From Alviniconcha marisindica (Eukaryota > Mollusca > Gastropoda > Provannidae): a stretch of DNA of 64,000 nucleotides. Below the pieces are notes generated by a model that made no database searches, was not told where the DNA came from, and was given only the letters and a program-made list of their open reading frames with translations. A program made the translations under genes and the position numbers. Shown here one piece after another: positions 47,781-61,251 of this stretch. Location of the stretch: the NCBI GenBank assembly GCA_018857735.1, contig JABMCL010001901.1, positions 272,501-336,500 of the forward strand. Direction: 5' to 3'. How positions within the stretch are numbered: the stretch's first letter is position 1; every line of letters begins with the position of its first letter.

Positions 47781-48639
47781 CTGAAATTTGCATGACCAGA
47801 CATGACTCAAGGCATTACCAATAATATTGTATATTATACAAAGTTTAACCTCGCCGGTTAAAACTTACGAGAAATACTACAGAAATACTGTCTTCAACGT
47901 CAACTGCTTGATACCGACCTGACCTCGAAAAATGTCAAAGTCAATTAAATTGGTACGGCCAACTGGTAAGAAACCGATATGTACTCATAAGTCCATGCTA
48001 AGTTCTACGGTCAGACAAAATTTGACATGATGACGTTTAGAACGTCCAACAAACTCTCGTTAAGGCTGAAGAGCTCACACAAGGACCAACAGACTCACGC
48101 AACCACGCAGGCAATCGCAGTAGCTATATTCAGGAGGCCTGAGCATGGTGTGGAAAGTATGGTGTGGGCGCCTTACACAATAACAAACAATGGCCAGCCT
48201 GTCCAACGAACGCGGGACATTTTCCTTCAGCAGAGCAATGATGCTGCTCACGAAATGCGGAAATGCTTCCCTGGGGGAAGGCAAAGAGCCATAGCGGAAT
48301 GGTGCCGTCCAGACGCTAATGAAATTAATGAAACAGTGGAGCCTCGACACTAAGGCACAGTTCCAGTCTCGTAACTATACGTAGAGAAGTAAGCCGTAGG
48401 CTGCCGAATTGAAGTTTACATAACACGCTTTTGTTCTTTCTTTCTTTTTACGTAACAATATATATAATATTTCGCGTCCTTTCCCCCCCACCCCCCACCC
48501 CACCTCACCACCCCAATCCCGTTCCCTCCCGCTCGGCCACACGGTGCACGCACGTCTTATCTGTTGATTGTCCACTACATGTTTAGTCTGTAAATCGTGT
48601 TTAAACTCACTCTGGGTCTGGTAAAGGATATTTGTTATA

Positions 48640-49190
48640 GAGGGGTTCCGCGCAACAGAAATGTCAACTTTCTTCCTCATTATCATCACCACCAACACCA
48701 TCATAATACAGGGCTTCCGCGCAAGAGACATGTCAGTATCATTCTCATCATTATGACAGTATAGGGCTTCCGCACAACTAGGTATACGTCATATTCATCA
48801 CCAACACCACCATCGTAGAGGCTTCCGTTCAGCAGATACGTCATCATCATCACCATCACTACCACCATCATCATGGTACAGGGCTTTCGCGCAACTAGAT
48901 TTGTCATCTTCATTACCAACACCACCATCGTTCAGGGCTTCCCCACAACATATATGTCATCATCACTATCGTCGCCGCCATCACCATCGTAGGGGGCTTC
49001 TGCGCAACAGATAACTATGTCTTTGCCATCATCATCACCAACACCATCATCGTGCATGGCTTCCGCACATCAGATACGTTATCATTATCAACAAAACCAT
49101 CACCACCATCACCACAACCTCGCAGGGTTTCGGCGCAGCAAATCAGCGACATGTCATCAGCATCATACAGTGTTACCTTGCTAAAGACAT
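48640..49190. repeat. ~63-bp minisatellite with nested CAT/CAC repeats
   Basis: Each unit pairs GGGCTTCCGCGCAACAGATA-like sequence with a CATCATCACCAACACCATC tract. About nine copies, with variable length of the trinucleotide part. Confidence 0.85.
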
Positions 49191-49631
49191 GTCACCACAA
49201 TCACCATAACCATCATTGTATTAATTTTTGTACCGTCCGACAATATAAGCGACAGTTGGTCCTCGCTTCCGTCGTAGACTGGTAGTGCTCAACCAAGGCG
49301 TGGGATATAGTTATCATAGGGCTGTGAAGTGGGAAATGCTTTACTGTGTGCGTCTCTGTGTGGCAGTGGGCAAGACGCCCTTTGTGCGATCTGAGCAAAT
49401 GCCGACCTATTTCACCAAGCCGTTCCGTTACTTGCTACAGGAAGCTCATGTGGATCAAATCTAATCTTCAGGGGGGGCCACATGGGTCAATAATTCCATT
49501 TTAACGCTTGGATCGATAGCTGGCAATATCCTCCGCTTCTCAGAAAAGAAAGGAGGCAAACTGCGAGCAACGCAGTACCGTTTAATTATCCACAAATAGG
49601 CTATGTGCCACGGTACAGCCACTTCATATTT

Positions 49632-49645
49632 AACGCCCAGTCAAC
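49632..49645 (-). repeat. LINE-type 3' tag
   Basis: AACGCCCAGTCAAC is the same tag as at 23253, 25498 and 62009 (reverse complement at 6220). Confidence 0.6.
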
Positions 49646-50017
49646 AGCATCAGAATATTAAGTAAGTATATTAAGAAAGTAAGTAAGTGAGTCAGTATCC
49701 AGAGTCCAGTCAACTATACCGGATATATCAGAGCGAAACAATCACCAGAAGAGTCGGAGTCACAGTTAAAAAGCTCAACAAGCTTTTACAAAACACGTTA
49801 ACAGATACCAGTTTAGAGAGATTTGTTAGGGCAAAACAGTTCATCAAATCAGAAATAAAGTGCGATTCCCTGTCATAATACACGTCATTTTAGTGGGTTG
49901 AAGAGGATTTGGGAAGAACAAAAAACAAAAAAAAAACAAAAATAGAAGACCTGGCACCAAATTGCCACCATGCGAATATGTGAGTGCGCGCACGCGTGAG
50001 TGACTGTGTGCGAGTGT

Positions 50018-50270
<253 letters not shown>

Positions 50271-50392
50271 CAAAAATAATAAACAAGGGCAGTAGGTTAT
50301 ACATCATGTGGTTATATTGTTCGCAGTGTGCACAAGCTCAATAAAACCTTCAAACCTTGACACCACAGCTGACTTTCGGCAGTCTCAGGTTA

Positions 50393-50395
<3 letters not shown>

Positions 50396-50443
<48 letters not shown>

Positions 50444-50475
50444 CAGACAGAGACAGACAGACAGACAGACAGAGA
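50396..50475. repeat. GA and GACA microsatellite
   Basis: GA repeats then GACA units. Confidence 0.92.
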
Positions 50476-50639
50476 TTAAAGCTCCAGCACGCATGGAAAT
50501 CCATGCACCGAGCCAACAGGCACAGACCATTCTCACTTTTGAGCCCGACCCCGTAGTAACGGAGAGAAAGTCTTCCACTCCATAACGGATTATCAGCGTC
50601 AAAAGCATGTAAGTATAAATATGCTCACTTAATTGAACT

Positions 50640-51150
50640 TATATCCACAAACTTGTAATGATCTAGTCACCACATATGTAAAATTATCTCTCGCAAATCA
50701 TTGTAAATATGTCCTTTTGACGCGACTAAGCCGTTGGCATTACGAAAGGCACATATTACATTTACGACGAAGTGGCAATTACAATTATGTACTGATAATT
50801 GTTCTTTTGACACTACAAAGCATCTTAGAGGCACGCGCATGTCTACTAATTACCGCAGTCTCAACATAATTACAATAGCATCGATGCAGAGAAAGTTACC
50901 ATGATGGCAAGATAATAACTATCACATTAGGCGCTAGTCAGCCGTTGGAACTAAGTGTCAAAAGACGTATTTACTACGTATGTTGTGACATTTACTAATT
51001 ATGTATAGATGATTAGTAATTATGCGGAGATAATTAGTAGTTAGTGATTATGTGCCTTTGACTCAAGTATTCCGTTAACTCTGAACCAAAGGGAAATAGC
51101 TATTGACAAATATGTTGTCATAATTACAATTATGTGGTCTTGACGCTAGT
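50640..51150. repeat. Very diverged AT-rich tandem repeat
   Basis: Blocks such as TTTTGACGCGACTAAGCCGTT, GGCGCTAGTCAGCCGTTGG and CTTGACGCTAGTAAGCGG recur at intervals, with AATTACAATTATGT between them. Confidence 0.4.
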
Positions 51151-52599
51151 AAGCGGCCACAGGAGGACTCCGAGGTTAAGACAAAGCCAGCAATCGAACT
51201 ATCTGTCAGATGTGTGACACTGGAAATAACCCTTCACGCCAGTTTCCGGGCTCTGCAGAGAACCAGTTAGAGCTCGGTCTGTCTGCCGCTGTGATTGGTT
51301 GAGAAGCTGTCGACGCTGTTTATGGCGTTGGCCGTCTTCAAGCCCCTCTTCACTCCATTTGGTCGTTAGAAGACACAAGGATCGATGAAAGGAACGTCCG
51401 TGAAAGGTGGTGTGATCAAAATGATCTCGGTCACGTAAACAACGCGAGGAACCAGCCATCCGTCACACTATTTGAAGGCCAAATGTTCAGACTATGGTTT
51501 CAAAACGTGTGGATATGAAGTAACTGCGATCAGTTGGCACACTGAGACTTTATGGTCTCTACCTGAAATATAGTATTTTGGGGCGTTCGCTCGACAGTTT
51601 CAAAATGAGAGCTTTCGATATCTAAAATAAGGCGAAGAGGAAGAAAAAGAATAATAATTTCATTTATTTTAGCAACTACAGTAACAGTAACTGCGATTTA
51701 AGCAACAACAACAACACTTTTTATATTTTTTTATTTAGACATTTCCATCCAAGTATTCACATTCTTAAACTTTAACCCTCCCCCCTCCCCCAACTGTTTC
51801 CAAGTATATTTTCAGTCATGATTTTTAGCACGGAAAAAGCGGGTGCTCAACAGAGGTTCCGGGCTGCCAATCATCCGAGCAGCTTCATTTAATAAGAACG
51901 TCATTAATAATATTCCACGCGAATGGCCTGGACGGTGGCCGCCATATCTGGCGCGCAAGCTAGGGCACAGCAACAGGGCGATAGACCTGTGGATTCCGAG
52001 CAAACCTTTCAAAATACAACTTTATTGCCAAGTGTCAATACAACTGCACTAGGAATGTTTTGTGGTGCCAAGTACACTCGTCACACATTCACGCCAATCA
52101 TAAAACATCATTATATCACAACAGCAAACAAGCATCCGGGTAAAACGTCATTCATAAATAAATACATGAAAAATCCAAATGAAATCAAGCTGTGCATAAC
52201 ACATAGAAATTGTCTCTTCACGAGGTCCACCTTTTAAAATTACTGTCCTAATAAAAGCTATCATAAACATTATCTACAACAAATTAATTAATTAACCCGG
52301 CCGGCATACTCCGCTGCCCGATATCACCCTATTTTACTCCCATCATGGCCCTAACCCCTCCATAATCCTACGCTCCAGAAGTATCCCCGCCTGGACTCAG
52401 ATGGAAATAAGCACTTCATTACGACAAGGGTTAGAGGGTGCAAATAATGAGGCAAATTATATACATTTGAACGCTGAAATCACCCCAAAATCACCGTGGG
52501 GCCCTCAGCCAAAACAGTGTAACAGTTATATCTAAGGCCTGTGTAAAAAGTGTGGTAGAAAGTCTAGTTTCTCTCTTCTTCCTTCCCAGATTCTATGAC

Positions 52600-53213
52600 T
52601 ATGACTATGGGTATAATGCATCTGTTCCCCTGTCTGACTGTCAAAAACCTTGCTGTTACACTTGATTGTCATGAAAACTCACATGTCCAACCTGGTACGC
52701 TCAGCTAATTTTCAACTCCGTCGCAGTCATCCGTCATCTGAAACTCTTTTTTCAGCCTTTGCTCTTTCACGCCGGGACTACCGCAATTCTCTCCTGTCTG
52801 GCTGCCACCAGTATCTCTTAGACATTAAACGACAGAAAAATACAATGCTGCACGCGTTGTCCCCAGAGTTCCCAAAATGGATCATATCTCTCCTCATCTT
52901 GCCACTCTTCATTGGGCGTCCATTGATTCACAAAAACAGTACAAACTCGCTTCTCTGAGCTACAACCACCTCAACTCGACCGCTCCTGGTTACTTGACAG
53001 AATTTATTAACATTTACAAAACAGCCCCCCTCCCCAGCTACGCTCTTCCCGTTCTTTGTCTTCCCTCAGTGTGCACGCACTAGCTTGGTCGGAGGTCTTT
53101 TTGTTATGCTGCACCGTCTGTCTGGAACACTCCCTTCCAAAGTTAGATCATCAAATAGATTCACCTCTTTCAAAATCGCCTCTGAAATCTCGGTCTTTAA
53201 GCTACCATAATGA

Positions 53214-53265
<52 letters not shown>

Positions 53266-53305
53266 TGCATAAAAGAATACATTATTATTATCATCATTAT
53301 CCGCG
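52600..53305 (+). mobile_element. Decayed LINE ORF2 C-terminus with microsatellite-bearing 3' UTR
   Basis: Pieces in all three plus-strand frames align to one domain: MKTHMSNLVRSANFQLRR, RRDYRNSLLSGCHQYLLD, DHISPHLATLHW, STAPGYLTEF, LCLPSV and SFKSPLKS-like residues. At least four frameshifts separate them. The 3' UTR contains a CG/GT/GTGC tract (53216-53272) and ends with an ATTATTATTATC tail. Confidence 0.82.
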
Positions 53306-53454
53306 GTACCCCACCCAGAGGGCCAGGTACATTATAGGGAGAATGTGGATGAGTAGGGAAGGTCACTCCAAGTTTCGTGTGCATGGTCAGCTGCCACAAG
53401 CCGATGAACCATTGTGATGCGAGAGTTTACAGACAGGGTAATAGTTCAGAGATT

Positions 53455-53735
53455 TCCCCGTTCCCCCACCAGCTCACCCCGTTCCCCCACCAGCTCACAC
53501 ATTAATAGTTGTCGGAGATATCCCCGTTCCCCCACCAGCTCACACAGCCACCTGCCATGTTCACAGTTCACCTGCCTTTCACTTGATACCTTATGTGAAA
53601 GAATTACATCACACAGTCGAACGCAACGGGCACAATTAGCACCAATCAAGGTCCTTGACCTTTCACTTGATATCTTGCGTGAATGAATTACATCGCACCG
53701 TCGCATGCCAGGGGCGTAATTAGCACTAATCAAGA
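53455..53735. repeat. 21-bp triplicate and 84-bp duplicate
   Basis: CCCCGTTCCCCCACCAGCTC occurs three times (53457-53541). An 84-bp unit starting CTTTCACTTGATA occurs at 53576 and 53660. Confidence 0.85.
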
Positions 53736-55059
53736 AAAATGGTTGCTTACTGACTGCTTGTCATAATTCTGTACAATTTTCTTCATGTAACATAGCAGCC
53801 GAGAACTAAACAACACCACGAACAAAATGTCAAAACAGCTGGAGCAAAAATACAGACAAAACAAGGGACACTATTTAAACAGCAACAATAGTCTATAGCA
53901 CTAACATACCTTAGACGAGATTACGTAAGTTCACCAAACTAATAGTGTCTTGGTCAATTGTAATAATACGGCCCAATCATTTTGCATGACACCCCGGCTC
54001 ACTGTCATGCCCCACAATTTCAAGGTTGGTTACAAAAGGCTCAGCGGTTTGAAAGATATCTTCTAGACACACAGACACAGTGATTCCAATATAACCCCCC
54101 CTCCACACACACACACACACTTTGTTACGGAGGGTATAGTGAGCCAAACTCGGACAAAGTCCCGAAGCGGCAGGCGGTTACACAAAAATAACCTTACATC
54201 TGATTGTGAAACATTTCGTCGGGAGGGAGCAAAGGGGCAGCTCGTGAATGATTTAAGTAAGCGTTTTCGAAAACGGAAACTACGTCAGTACAGAGCTGTT
54301 AGCGACACTCAGACAGTTTTACAGGAAAGTTTCATCTGTCTGTGGTTTGTGTGAATAATAGATGATGACTGCGTGTAACGAAGAATAAATGGAACACGCG
54401 GACTGGAAGCTTTTATAAAAATGAAGTCATGAAAAACCACCTTCCATAATAATCAATCGGTAACACTGTCTAACAAACATGGCCCATTTTCCTTCGCAAT
54501 TAAAAACAACAACTCAATGCTGTTTTCAAGGAATGTATAAAAGATTTCCATACGGGAGAGAAAGCGATCCATCTTTTTGTTGTTTTTGTTGTTGTTCACA
54601 CTCCTACTTAACAACCAAATCGCATGCCAGGTGAGAGTACCCGTAGACGACTCGGGTCTTTGTTATTGTTGTGTTTGCGTGACGTCTTTCGAGAGCTAAT
54701 TAACTCCCTCGTGTGTTGATTCAAATCAGAATTAAGCAGATCCATGACTTCATTTAAAGTAGCACGTGAGTTTGACAATCCTCACCATAAAAAGTTCGCT
54801 TTCGTTTAAAACACCACATAACTTACGACAAAACGGTATGTTTAGCAAACATCAAGAACTAAAGCAGAACTGAGCAGATATCTCTCATCGACAGCGCAGC
54901 AAGGATAGTTCGCGTATCATTCCTCGTTGTAGATTGACCATACTTTGCGGACCACTCCTTGTGGATCACTCAGTCCTGACAATTAACCAAGGACTCACTG
55001 TGGACCACTCGCTGTAGACGGCAGCTCCGTCATTTAAAAACAAAACGAAAAAGCGTCAT

Positions 55060-55375
55060 TATTCCCTTGCGGAAAATTCGTGTCGCCTTGCAGCAGACGC
55101 AAGAGCAGCGCAACCCATTCTTATCAGTGTGTGCAGTGCTTTTGTGTGTCCAAAGAATAGTGTACAGTTGCTGCCAGTGTTTGAACCTTTTAACAAGCGC
55201 ACAGATGTTACATCCGACTGTATACAGGTGCTGTGCGAACACTGTAAGAGAGTAGAGTCTGCACGAAAAGTTGACTCTGTGAAAAAAAATCCTTTGCCGC
55301 GCCTGGGAATCGAACCCGCGTCAGTATTGCGCCTGGCGTTTGGACCCGACGCCGTACCGATTGAGCTACCCCACC
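55060..55375 (-). mobile_element. tRNA-derived SINE
   Basis: On the minus strand an A-box TAGCTCAATCGG (55368-55357) and a B-box GGTTCGATTCC (55316-55306) are 40 bp apart. A 5-bp anticodon-like stem GGCGT/ACGCC lies between them. The acceptor and D stems are not intact, so this is not a functional tRNA. The body continues to about 55060 after a TTTTTTTTC stretch. Confidence 0.72.
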
Positions 55376-55459
55376 CCAGACCCTGGGACACAATGATCGA
55401 TGCATTAAGACACAGCAGACGCCGCCTGCCTGTTAAATGGCAAGGGTACAACATTCAGA

Positions 55460-58400
55460 TAGAGAGTCTGGCTGTTAGTTAGCTGCCCGTGTAAATGGCA
55501 AGGGTATAATGTTCAGAAATAGCGACTGGTAGCTAGTTAGCTGCCTGCGTAGACGGCAAGCATAATTATTACTGTTCAGAAAGAGCGACTGCAAGTCAGC
55601 TGCCTATGTAGATGGCGATTAAATGTACAGCGTTGAGGAAGAGAGACTGGCAGTTAGCTGCCTGTGTGGACGATAAGCGTATAACGTTTAGAAAGAGCAA
55701 TTGGCAGTTAACTGCAAGTGCAGATGGCAGTTACTAAATATATACCGTTCAGAAAGGGCGACTGCCAGTTAGCTGCCTGTGTGGACGATAAGCGTGCAAC
55801 TTTTAGAAAGAGCAATTGGCAGTTAACTGCAAGCGTAGATGGCAATTAATTATAAGTACATACCGTTCAGAAATGGCGACTGGCAGTTAGCTGCCAGTGC
55901 AGTTGGCAATTAAGTATAAGTGTATACCGTTCAGAAACAGCGACTGCCAGTTAGCTGCATGTGTCAATGGCAATTAAGTGAATACCGTTTACAAAGGGCG
56001 ACTGGCAGTTAGCTGCCTGTGCAAATGGCAAGTAATTATAAGTGTATACCGTTTAGAAAAGGAGACTGGCAATTAGCTATCTCTGTAGATAGCAGTTACT
56101 ATAAGTATATACCGTTAGAAAGGGCGACTGCCAGTTAGCTGCCTGTGGAGACGGCAAGCGTATAACGTTTAGAAAGAGCGACTGGCAGTTAGCTGCACGT
56201 GTAGATGGCAGTTAAGTGCATACCGTTCAGAATGGGCGACTGGCAGTTAGCTATCTCTGTAGATAGCAGCTACTAAGTATACATACCGTTTAGAAAGGGC
56301 GACTGGCAGTTAGCTGCCTGTGTAGACGGCAAGCGTATAACGTTTAGAAAGAACGATTGGCAGTTAGCTGCATGTGTAGATGGCAGTTAAGTGCATACCA
56401 TTCAGAAAGGGCGACTGGCAGTTAGCTGCAATTACGTGTATACCGTAGAGCGACTGGCTTTTAGCTGCCTGTGTAGACGGAAATTAAGTATATACCATTC
56501 AGAAAGGGCGACAGGCAGTTAACTGCATGTCTAGATGGTAATTAAGTCTATACAGTTCAGAAAGGGCGACTGCAAGTAGCTATACGCTGTCTGGCAAAGC
56601 TGTAGCGTTCAGAAAGCGGTCTGTGGCTGTCTGTGTAAATGGAAAGCGTACGTATAACGTTCAGAAAGAGGTCTCTGGCTGGCTGTGTAAAAGCGAACGT
56701 ATAACGTTGAGAAAGAGGTCTGTGGCTGGCTGTGTAACTGGAAAGCGTACGTATACCGTTCAGAAAGCGGCCTGTGGCTGTTTGTGTAAATGGAAAGCGT
56801 ACGTATAACATTCAGAAAGCGGTCTGTAGCTGTTTGTGTAACTGGAACGCGTACGTATAACGTGCAGAAAGCGGTCTGTGGCTGTCTGTGTAAATGGAAA
56901 GTGTACGTAAAAACGTTCAGAAAACTGTCTGTGTGGATGACAAGCATATTATATGTATAATGTTCGGAAAGAGCAAGTTATAGCTGCATGTGTCAGTGGA
57001 TGAAAACCCTGCAGCGCTCAGCGGAAAGAGCGGTGGGGAAATGATTGTGCAGACAAGCCTTTAATGTTTAGACAGAATGGTCGGTTGGTGACTTCGCAGA
57101 CAAGCCTATAACATTCAGAAAGTGCGATCGGCCGCTGCCTATAACGTTCATCAAAAGCACCTTGTACTTGCCTGTAAACTAAAGACAAGCCTGTATCGTT
57201 TGGACAGAGCGGTTGGTAGCTGCAGCTGCAGATGACAAAAAGGTTGACCATTGCTTGCGCAGACAAGCATGTAACGTTCAGACAGAGCAATCGACAGATG
57301 AATGTGCAGACAAACCTATAACGTTCAGACAGAGAAATCGACAGATGCATGTGCCGACAAACCTATAACGTTCAGACAGAGCAATCGACAGATGCATGTG
57401 CCGACAAACCTATAACGTTCAGACAGAGCAATCGACAGATACATGTGCCGACAAACCTATAATGTTCAGAGCAATCGACAGATGCATGTGCCGACAAACC
57501 TATAACGTTCAGACAGAGTAGTCGACAGATACATGTACCGACAAACTTATAACGTTTAGACAGAGCAATCGACAGATGCATGTACCGAAAAACCTATAAC
57601 GTACAGACAGATTAATCGACAGATGCATGTGCCGACAAACCTATAACGTTTAGACAGAGCAATCGACAGATACATGTAGCGACAAACCTATAACGTTCAG
57701 AGCAATCGACAAATGCATGTAGCGACAAACCTATAACGTTCAGACAGAGCAATCGACAGATACATGTGCTGACAAACCTGTAACGTTTAGACAGAGCAAT
57801 CGACAGATGCATGTAGCGACAAACCTATAAAGTTCAGACAGAGCAATCGACAGATACATGTGCCGACAAACCTATAACGTTCAGACAGAGCAATCGACAG
57901 ATGCATGTAGCGACAAATCTATAACGTTCAGAGCAATCGACAAATGCATGTACCGACAAACTTATAACGTTCAGACAGAGAAATCGACAGATGCATGTGC
58001 CGACAAACCTATAACGTTCAGACAAAGCAATCGACAGATACATGTGCCGACAAACCTATAACGTTCAGACAGAGCAATCGACAGATGCATGTAGCGACAA
58101 ACCTATAACGTTCAGAGCAATCGACAAATGCATGTAGCGACAAACCTATAAAGTTCAGACAGAGCAATCGACAGATACATGTGCCGACAAACCTATAACG
58201 TTCAGACAGAGCAATCGACAGATGCATGTAGCGACAAATCTATAACGTTCAGAGCAATCGACAAATGCATGTACCGACAAACTTATAACGTTCAGACAGA
58301 GAAATCGACAGATGCATGTGCCGACAAACCTATAACGTTCAGACAAAGCAATCGACAGATACATGTGCCGACAAACCTATAACGTTCAGAGCAATCGACA

Positions 58401-58690
58401 GATGCATGTGCCGACAAACCTATAACGTTCAGACAGAGTAATCGACAGATGCATGTGCCGACAAACATATAACGCTCAGAGCAATCGACAGATGCATGTG
58501 CCGACAAACCTATAACGTTCAGACAGAGTAATCGACAGATGCATGTACCGACAAACCTATAACGTTCAGACAGAGCAATCGACAGATGCATGTACCGATA
58601 AGCCTATAACGTTCAGACAGAGCGGTCGATTGGTGCCTGTGCAGAAAAGCCTCTAACGTTCCGACAGAGCGATTGGCAGCTGCATCTGTT
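55460..58690. repeat. Composite minisatellite array, 3.2 kb
   Basis: The shared core is TATAACGTTCAGAAAGAGCGA. Zone 1 (55460-56590) has irregular ~55-65-bp units with GGCAGTTAGCTGCCTGTG. Zone 2 (56600-56950) has ~53-bp units with CGGTCTGTGGCTGTCTGTG. Zone 3 (57280-58640) has 47- and 43-bp units with CAATCGACAGATGCATGTGC. Confidence 0.92.
57834..58475. repeat. 321-bp higher-order repeat in zone 3
   Basis: A seven-monomer block (five 47-bp and two 43-bp units) at 57834-58154 is repeated at 58155-58475. Both strands translate identically over about 200 bp in the two copies. Confidence 0.88.
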
Positions 58691-59673
58691 GATGACAATC
58701 CCATAATGCTCGGGCCAAAGTCGCGGACAGCAGCGACAGAGGGAGACTAACACGACAGTACGACTTCAAGAAGGGTAATTGACCAATGGCGGCATCAAAG
58801 AGGATGTGGCGAGTGAACACGGATCCTTTCCCTGATGCACGGCCGTTGCTGGCCGTAGGCTTTGAGGGCAAAAACGGAGGACCGGAATGAAGCCTTTGAA
58901 ATGGAACACCTCGCTTCATTACTGGCATCTCAGTCAAAAGAAAAGTAGGGCAAATAATCGTATAGCATGCAATTTCTTCAGCAAAACGCGGAAAATTAAA
59001 ATTAATGACAGACTAAGAAACATGAGAATATAAATAGCTAATGTCATTATTGCGTAGATTAAAAGGGTTATAAGATTATAATATTTACAACTACAACAAC
59101 AAGAACAGCAACAAAAAAATATACCAAAAATAAGAAGATACGGGGAAAAGAACAGAAAAAAAAGAAGCATTCGTTAAAAGAACAAATACACGGCTAAAAA
59201 AACATCAAACATACAAAAGTTTGTACAAAATGTAGACAAGTTCCATACATGGGTGAGTAAACATAGCATTGTATGCAACTAACCTTTCGCCACCCTCTCA
59301 CTGACATACGAGTTCTAGCCGAGCACATCTCCTTAGACAAGCCCGCAGGCTGTCCAAGTACCATTGTAATGTAAAACATAGCACGTGCCCATATTGTTGT
59401 CGAACTCAAGGATCAAACGCCTTGGGCCTGTGCAGCCTGAAGTGTGACTTCGAACACAGGTTATGTTGTTTACTCTCTCCGCTTGTCTAAGTGGGCGGAG
59501 CATTCCTGCTAAAAGCGAGAGGTCAATTACAACACCGCTCGATACGTAGACATGTGTTTATAAACTGATGCAACAGCTGCTTCCAGTTGATAATAATAAT
59601 AAAAGACTATTTATGGCACCCTTGCTCGTAACAGCCCGGAGCTCTTAAAAAGGCCTACAGATACGCTCATTTT

Positions 59674-59749
59674 ATCACACACACACACGCACGCACGCAC
59701 GCACACGCACGCACGCACGCACGCACCCACGCACGCACGCACGCGCACG

Positions 59750-59775
<26 letters not shown>
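59674..59775. repeat. CA and GCAC microsatellite in LINE 3' UTR
   Basis: CA, GCAC units, CA, next to the LINE tail at 59589. Confidence 0.93.
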
Positions 59776-59781
<6 letters not shown>

Positions 59782-60186
59782 CAGGTAGGAACAGAAGAAG
59801 GACAGGGCAAGATATGAAATACCGAAAGTGTTTTCGAGGCGAGTCGGATAGTGTCGAAGGCAGCCCTTAGATCCAGAAGAGTCAGAATGGAGAGAGAGCC
59901 GGAATCTGAAGCAGTCAGGAGGTCACTGAAAACACGAAAGAGAGCTGTCTCAGTTCTGTGGGAGACAAGCTGACTGGAAGGTGTGCCAAAGATTGTTTTG
60001 ATTTATATGGCGAAAAGGTTGGTCAAGAACAATCAATTTTCTCAAACGTTTGGACAAAAAAGACGGATTTCAAACGGGCCTAAATTTCCCTAATAATTAT
60101 GTCAGCCCGACATCTGAGGACTGTAAGCCCCACATCATCATCACAGGCCTAAATTTATTCAGCACATTTGGGTCGAGACGTGTTTT

Positions 60187-60189
<3 letters not shown>

Positions 60190-60260
<71 letters not shown>

Positions 60261-60262
60261 AT
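60190..60262. repeat. CA then TA microsatellite
   Basis: CA repeats followed by TATATATATA. It lies inside the interrupted LINE. Confidence 0.95.
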
Positions 60263-61251
60263 TTTAAAGGGTTTGACGAATTCTGCTTTCATACACAAAA
60301 TTGCAGCTTGACAAAGACTGGTTTACAGTGGCACTGAGCAAAGGAACAATCCCGTCTGGACACTCAAACAGTATGTACGTTGGAATCGGTTCTAGAACAT
60401 AGGTTTTCGGAGACATTTGCTTCATGAACTTCAACAGTTTCTTTGGTGACTCCCTCAAATCCGCATACGGGTGTACCGGAGAAATGACGCTCACTAAGAC
60501 CGTGCGAAGAGGATGGACAGCCTGGCTGTCAATGAAATCACGGATCTGGCGAACCTTGTTGACAAAAAAAAAAAAAAAAAGTCAAAACAGACCTGTGGAA
60601 GTTGATCAGTGGGCTTAGCAAAAGGCAGTGGGGTGGAAATAATCCTGCCTAACAAATATTTTGGCTAAATTGTACAGTTCCTTGACAGTTGAGCTGGTGG
60701 ACACTTAACGCTGCTGAAGGTCGTCTTTGCATTGCTGAATAGATGACTGATTTTATGTCTAATCAAGTTCTTGGTTTCTTTTGGAATTGACAGTCCAGAG
60801 GAGAGGCAACGTCTCTCTGCGCGTTGTCTCTTCCGCTTCATGGAGCGTAGTTCCGAGGCGATGGAGGAGTACCAAGGCGAACGATGACGACGGATTATCT
60901 GACGCTGGGCTGAGGGAGCATGTCGTGCCCAGAAGACGTTGCATCTCTGCGTTGAATTGATCCGCTGTGATGTCGGGCTGGGCATTGCGAGTGAGGCCAC
61001 ATCCTGCCAGAACTGCTCCCTGTCTATCGCACGGAGATTCCTCGTTTCCGTAGCACTGGGCGCGGCCCGCGTTTTGACATGCCCAAGGAACGCATCACAG
61101 GCAGATGATCGGAAGACATACTATGACAAACTGACGCTGAGTGAAGAAGAGAATGTTCCTGCTCCCTATGAACCACAAGGTCGAGGGTGTGTCCACAACG
61201 ATGAGCAGGTACACTAACTGCCTAACAGAAAAGGAAAGTCTGTAGCATGTC

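Larger units (their letters stand above)
59588..61130 (-). mobile_element. Internally rearranged LINE (pre-RT region, RT fragments, 3' tail)
   Basis: Going down the minus strand, 61000-60665 encodes a basic pre-RT segment (MKRKRQRAERRCL). Next, 60540-60270 encodes FVNKVRQIRD and MSPKTYVLEPIPTYIL, the start of RT. Last, 60000-59830 encodes ETALFRVFSDLLTASDSG and LTLLDLRAAFDTI (RT motif A). Between the two RT pieces lies an unrelated segment with a CA microsatellite (60020-60265). The rest of RT is missing, and the frame runs directly into a GT/GTGC tract and an ATT-type tail at 59604-59589. Confidence 0.8.

Noticed and set aside
48027..48353. 108-codon plus frame in 48.0-48.35 kb
   Set aside because: No family recognised. 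A minus frame of similar length overlaps it.
51199..51459. 86-codon minus frame MAGSSRCLRDRDHFDH
   Set aside because: It has a plausible start but no recognised domain or neighbouring exon. Length is within chance expectation.
55290..55375. A real tRNA gene on the minus strand
   Set aside because: A and B boxes are present, but acceptor and D stems do not pair and a SINE body follows. Better called a tRNA-derived SINE.
57834..58591. Repeated Cys-rich frames (CICRLLCLNVIGLS type) on the minus strand
   Set aside because: These are products of the 47-bp satellite unit; no independent coding evidence.
58735..58937. Minus frame with LPSKPTASNGRASGKGSVFTR as a gene fragment
   Set aside because: Looks like unique or low-copy non-coding sequence next to the satellite. 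No domain recognised and no splice sites.
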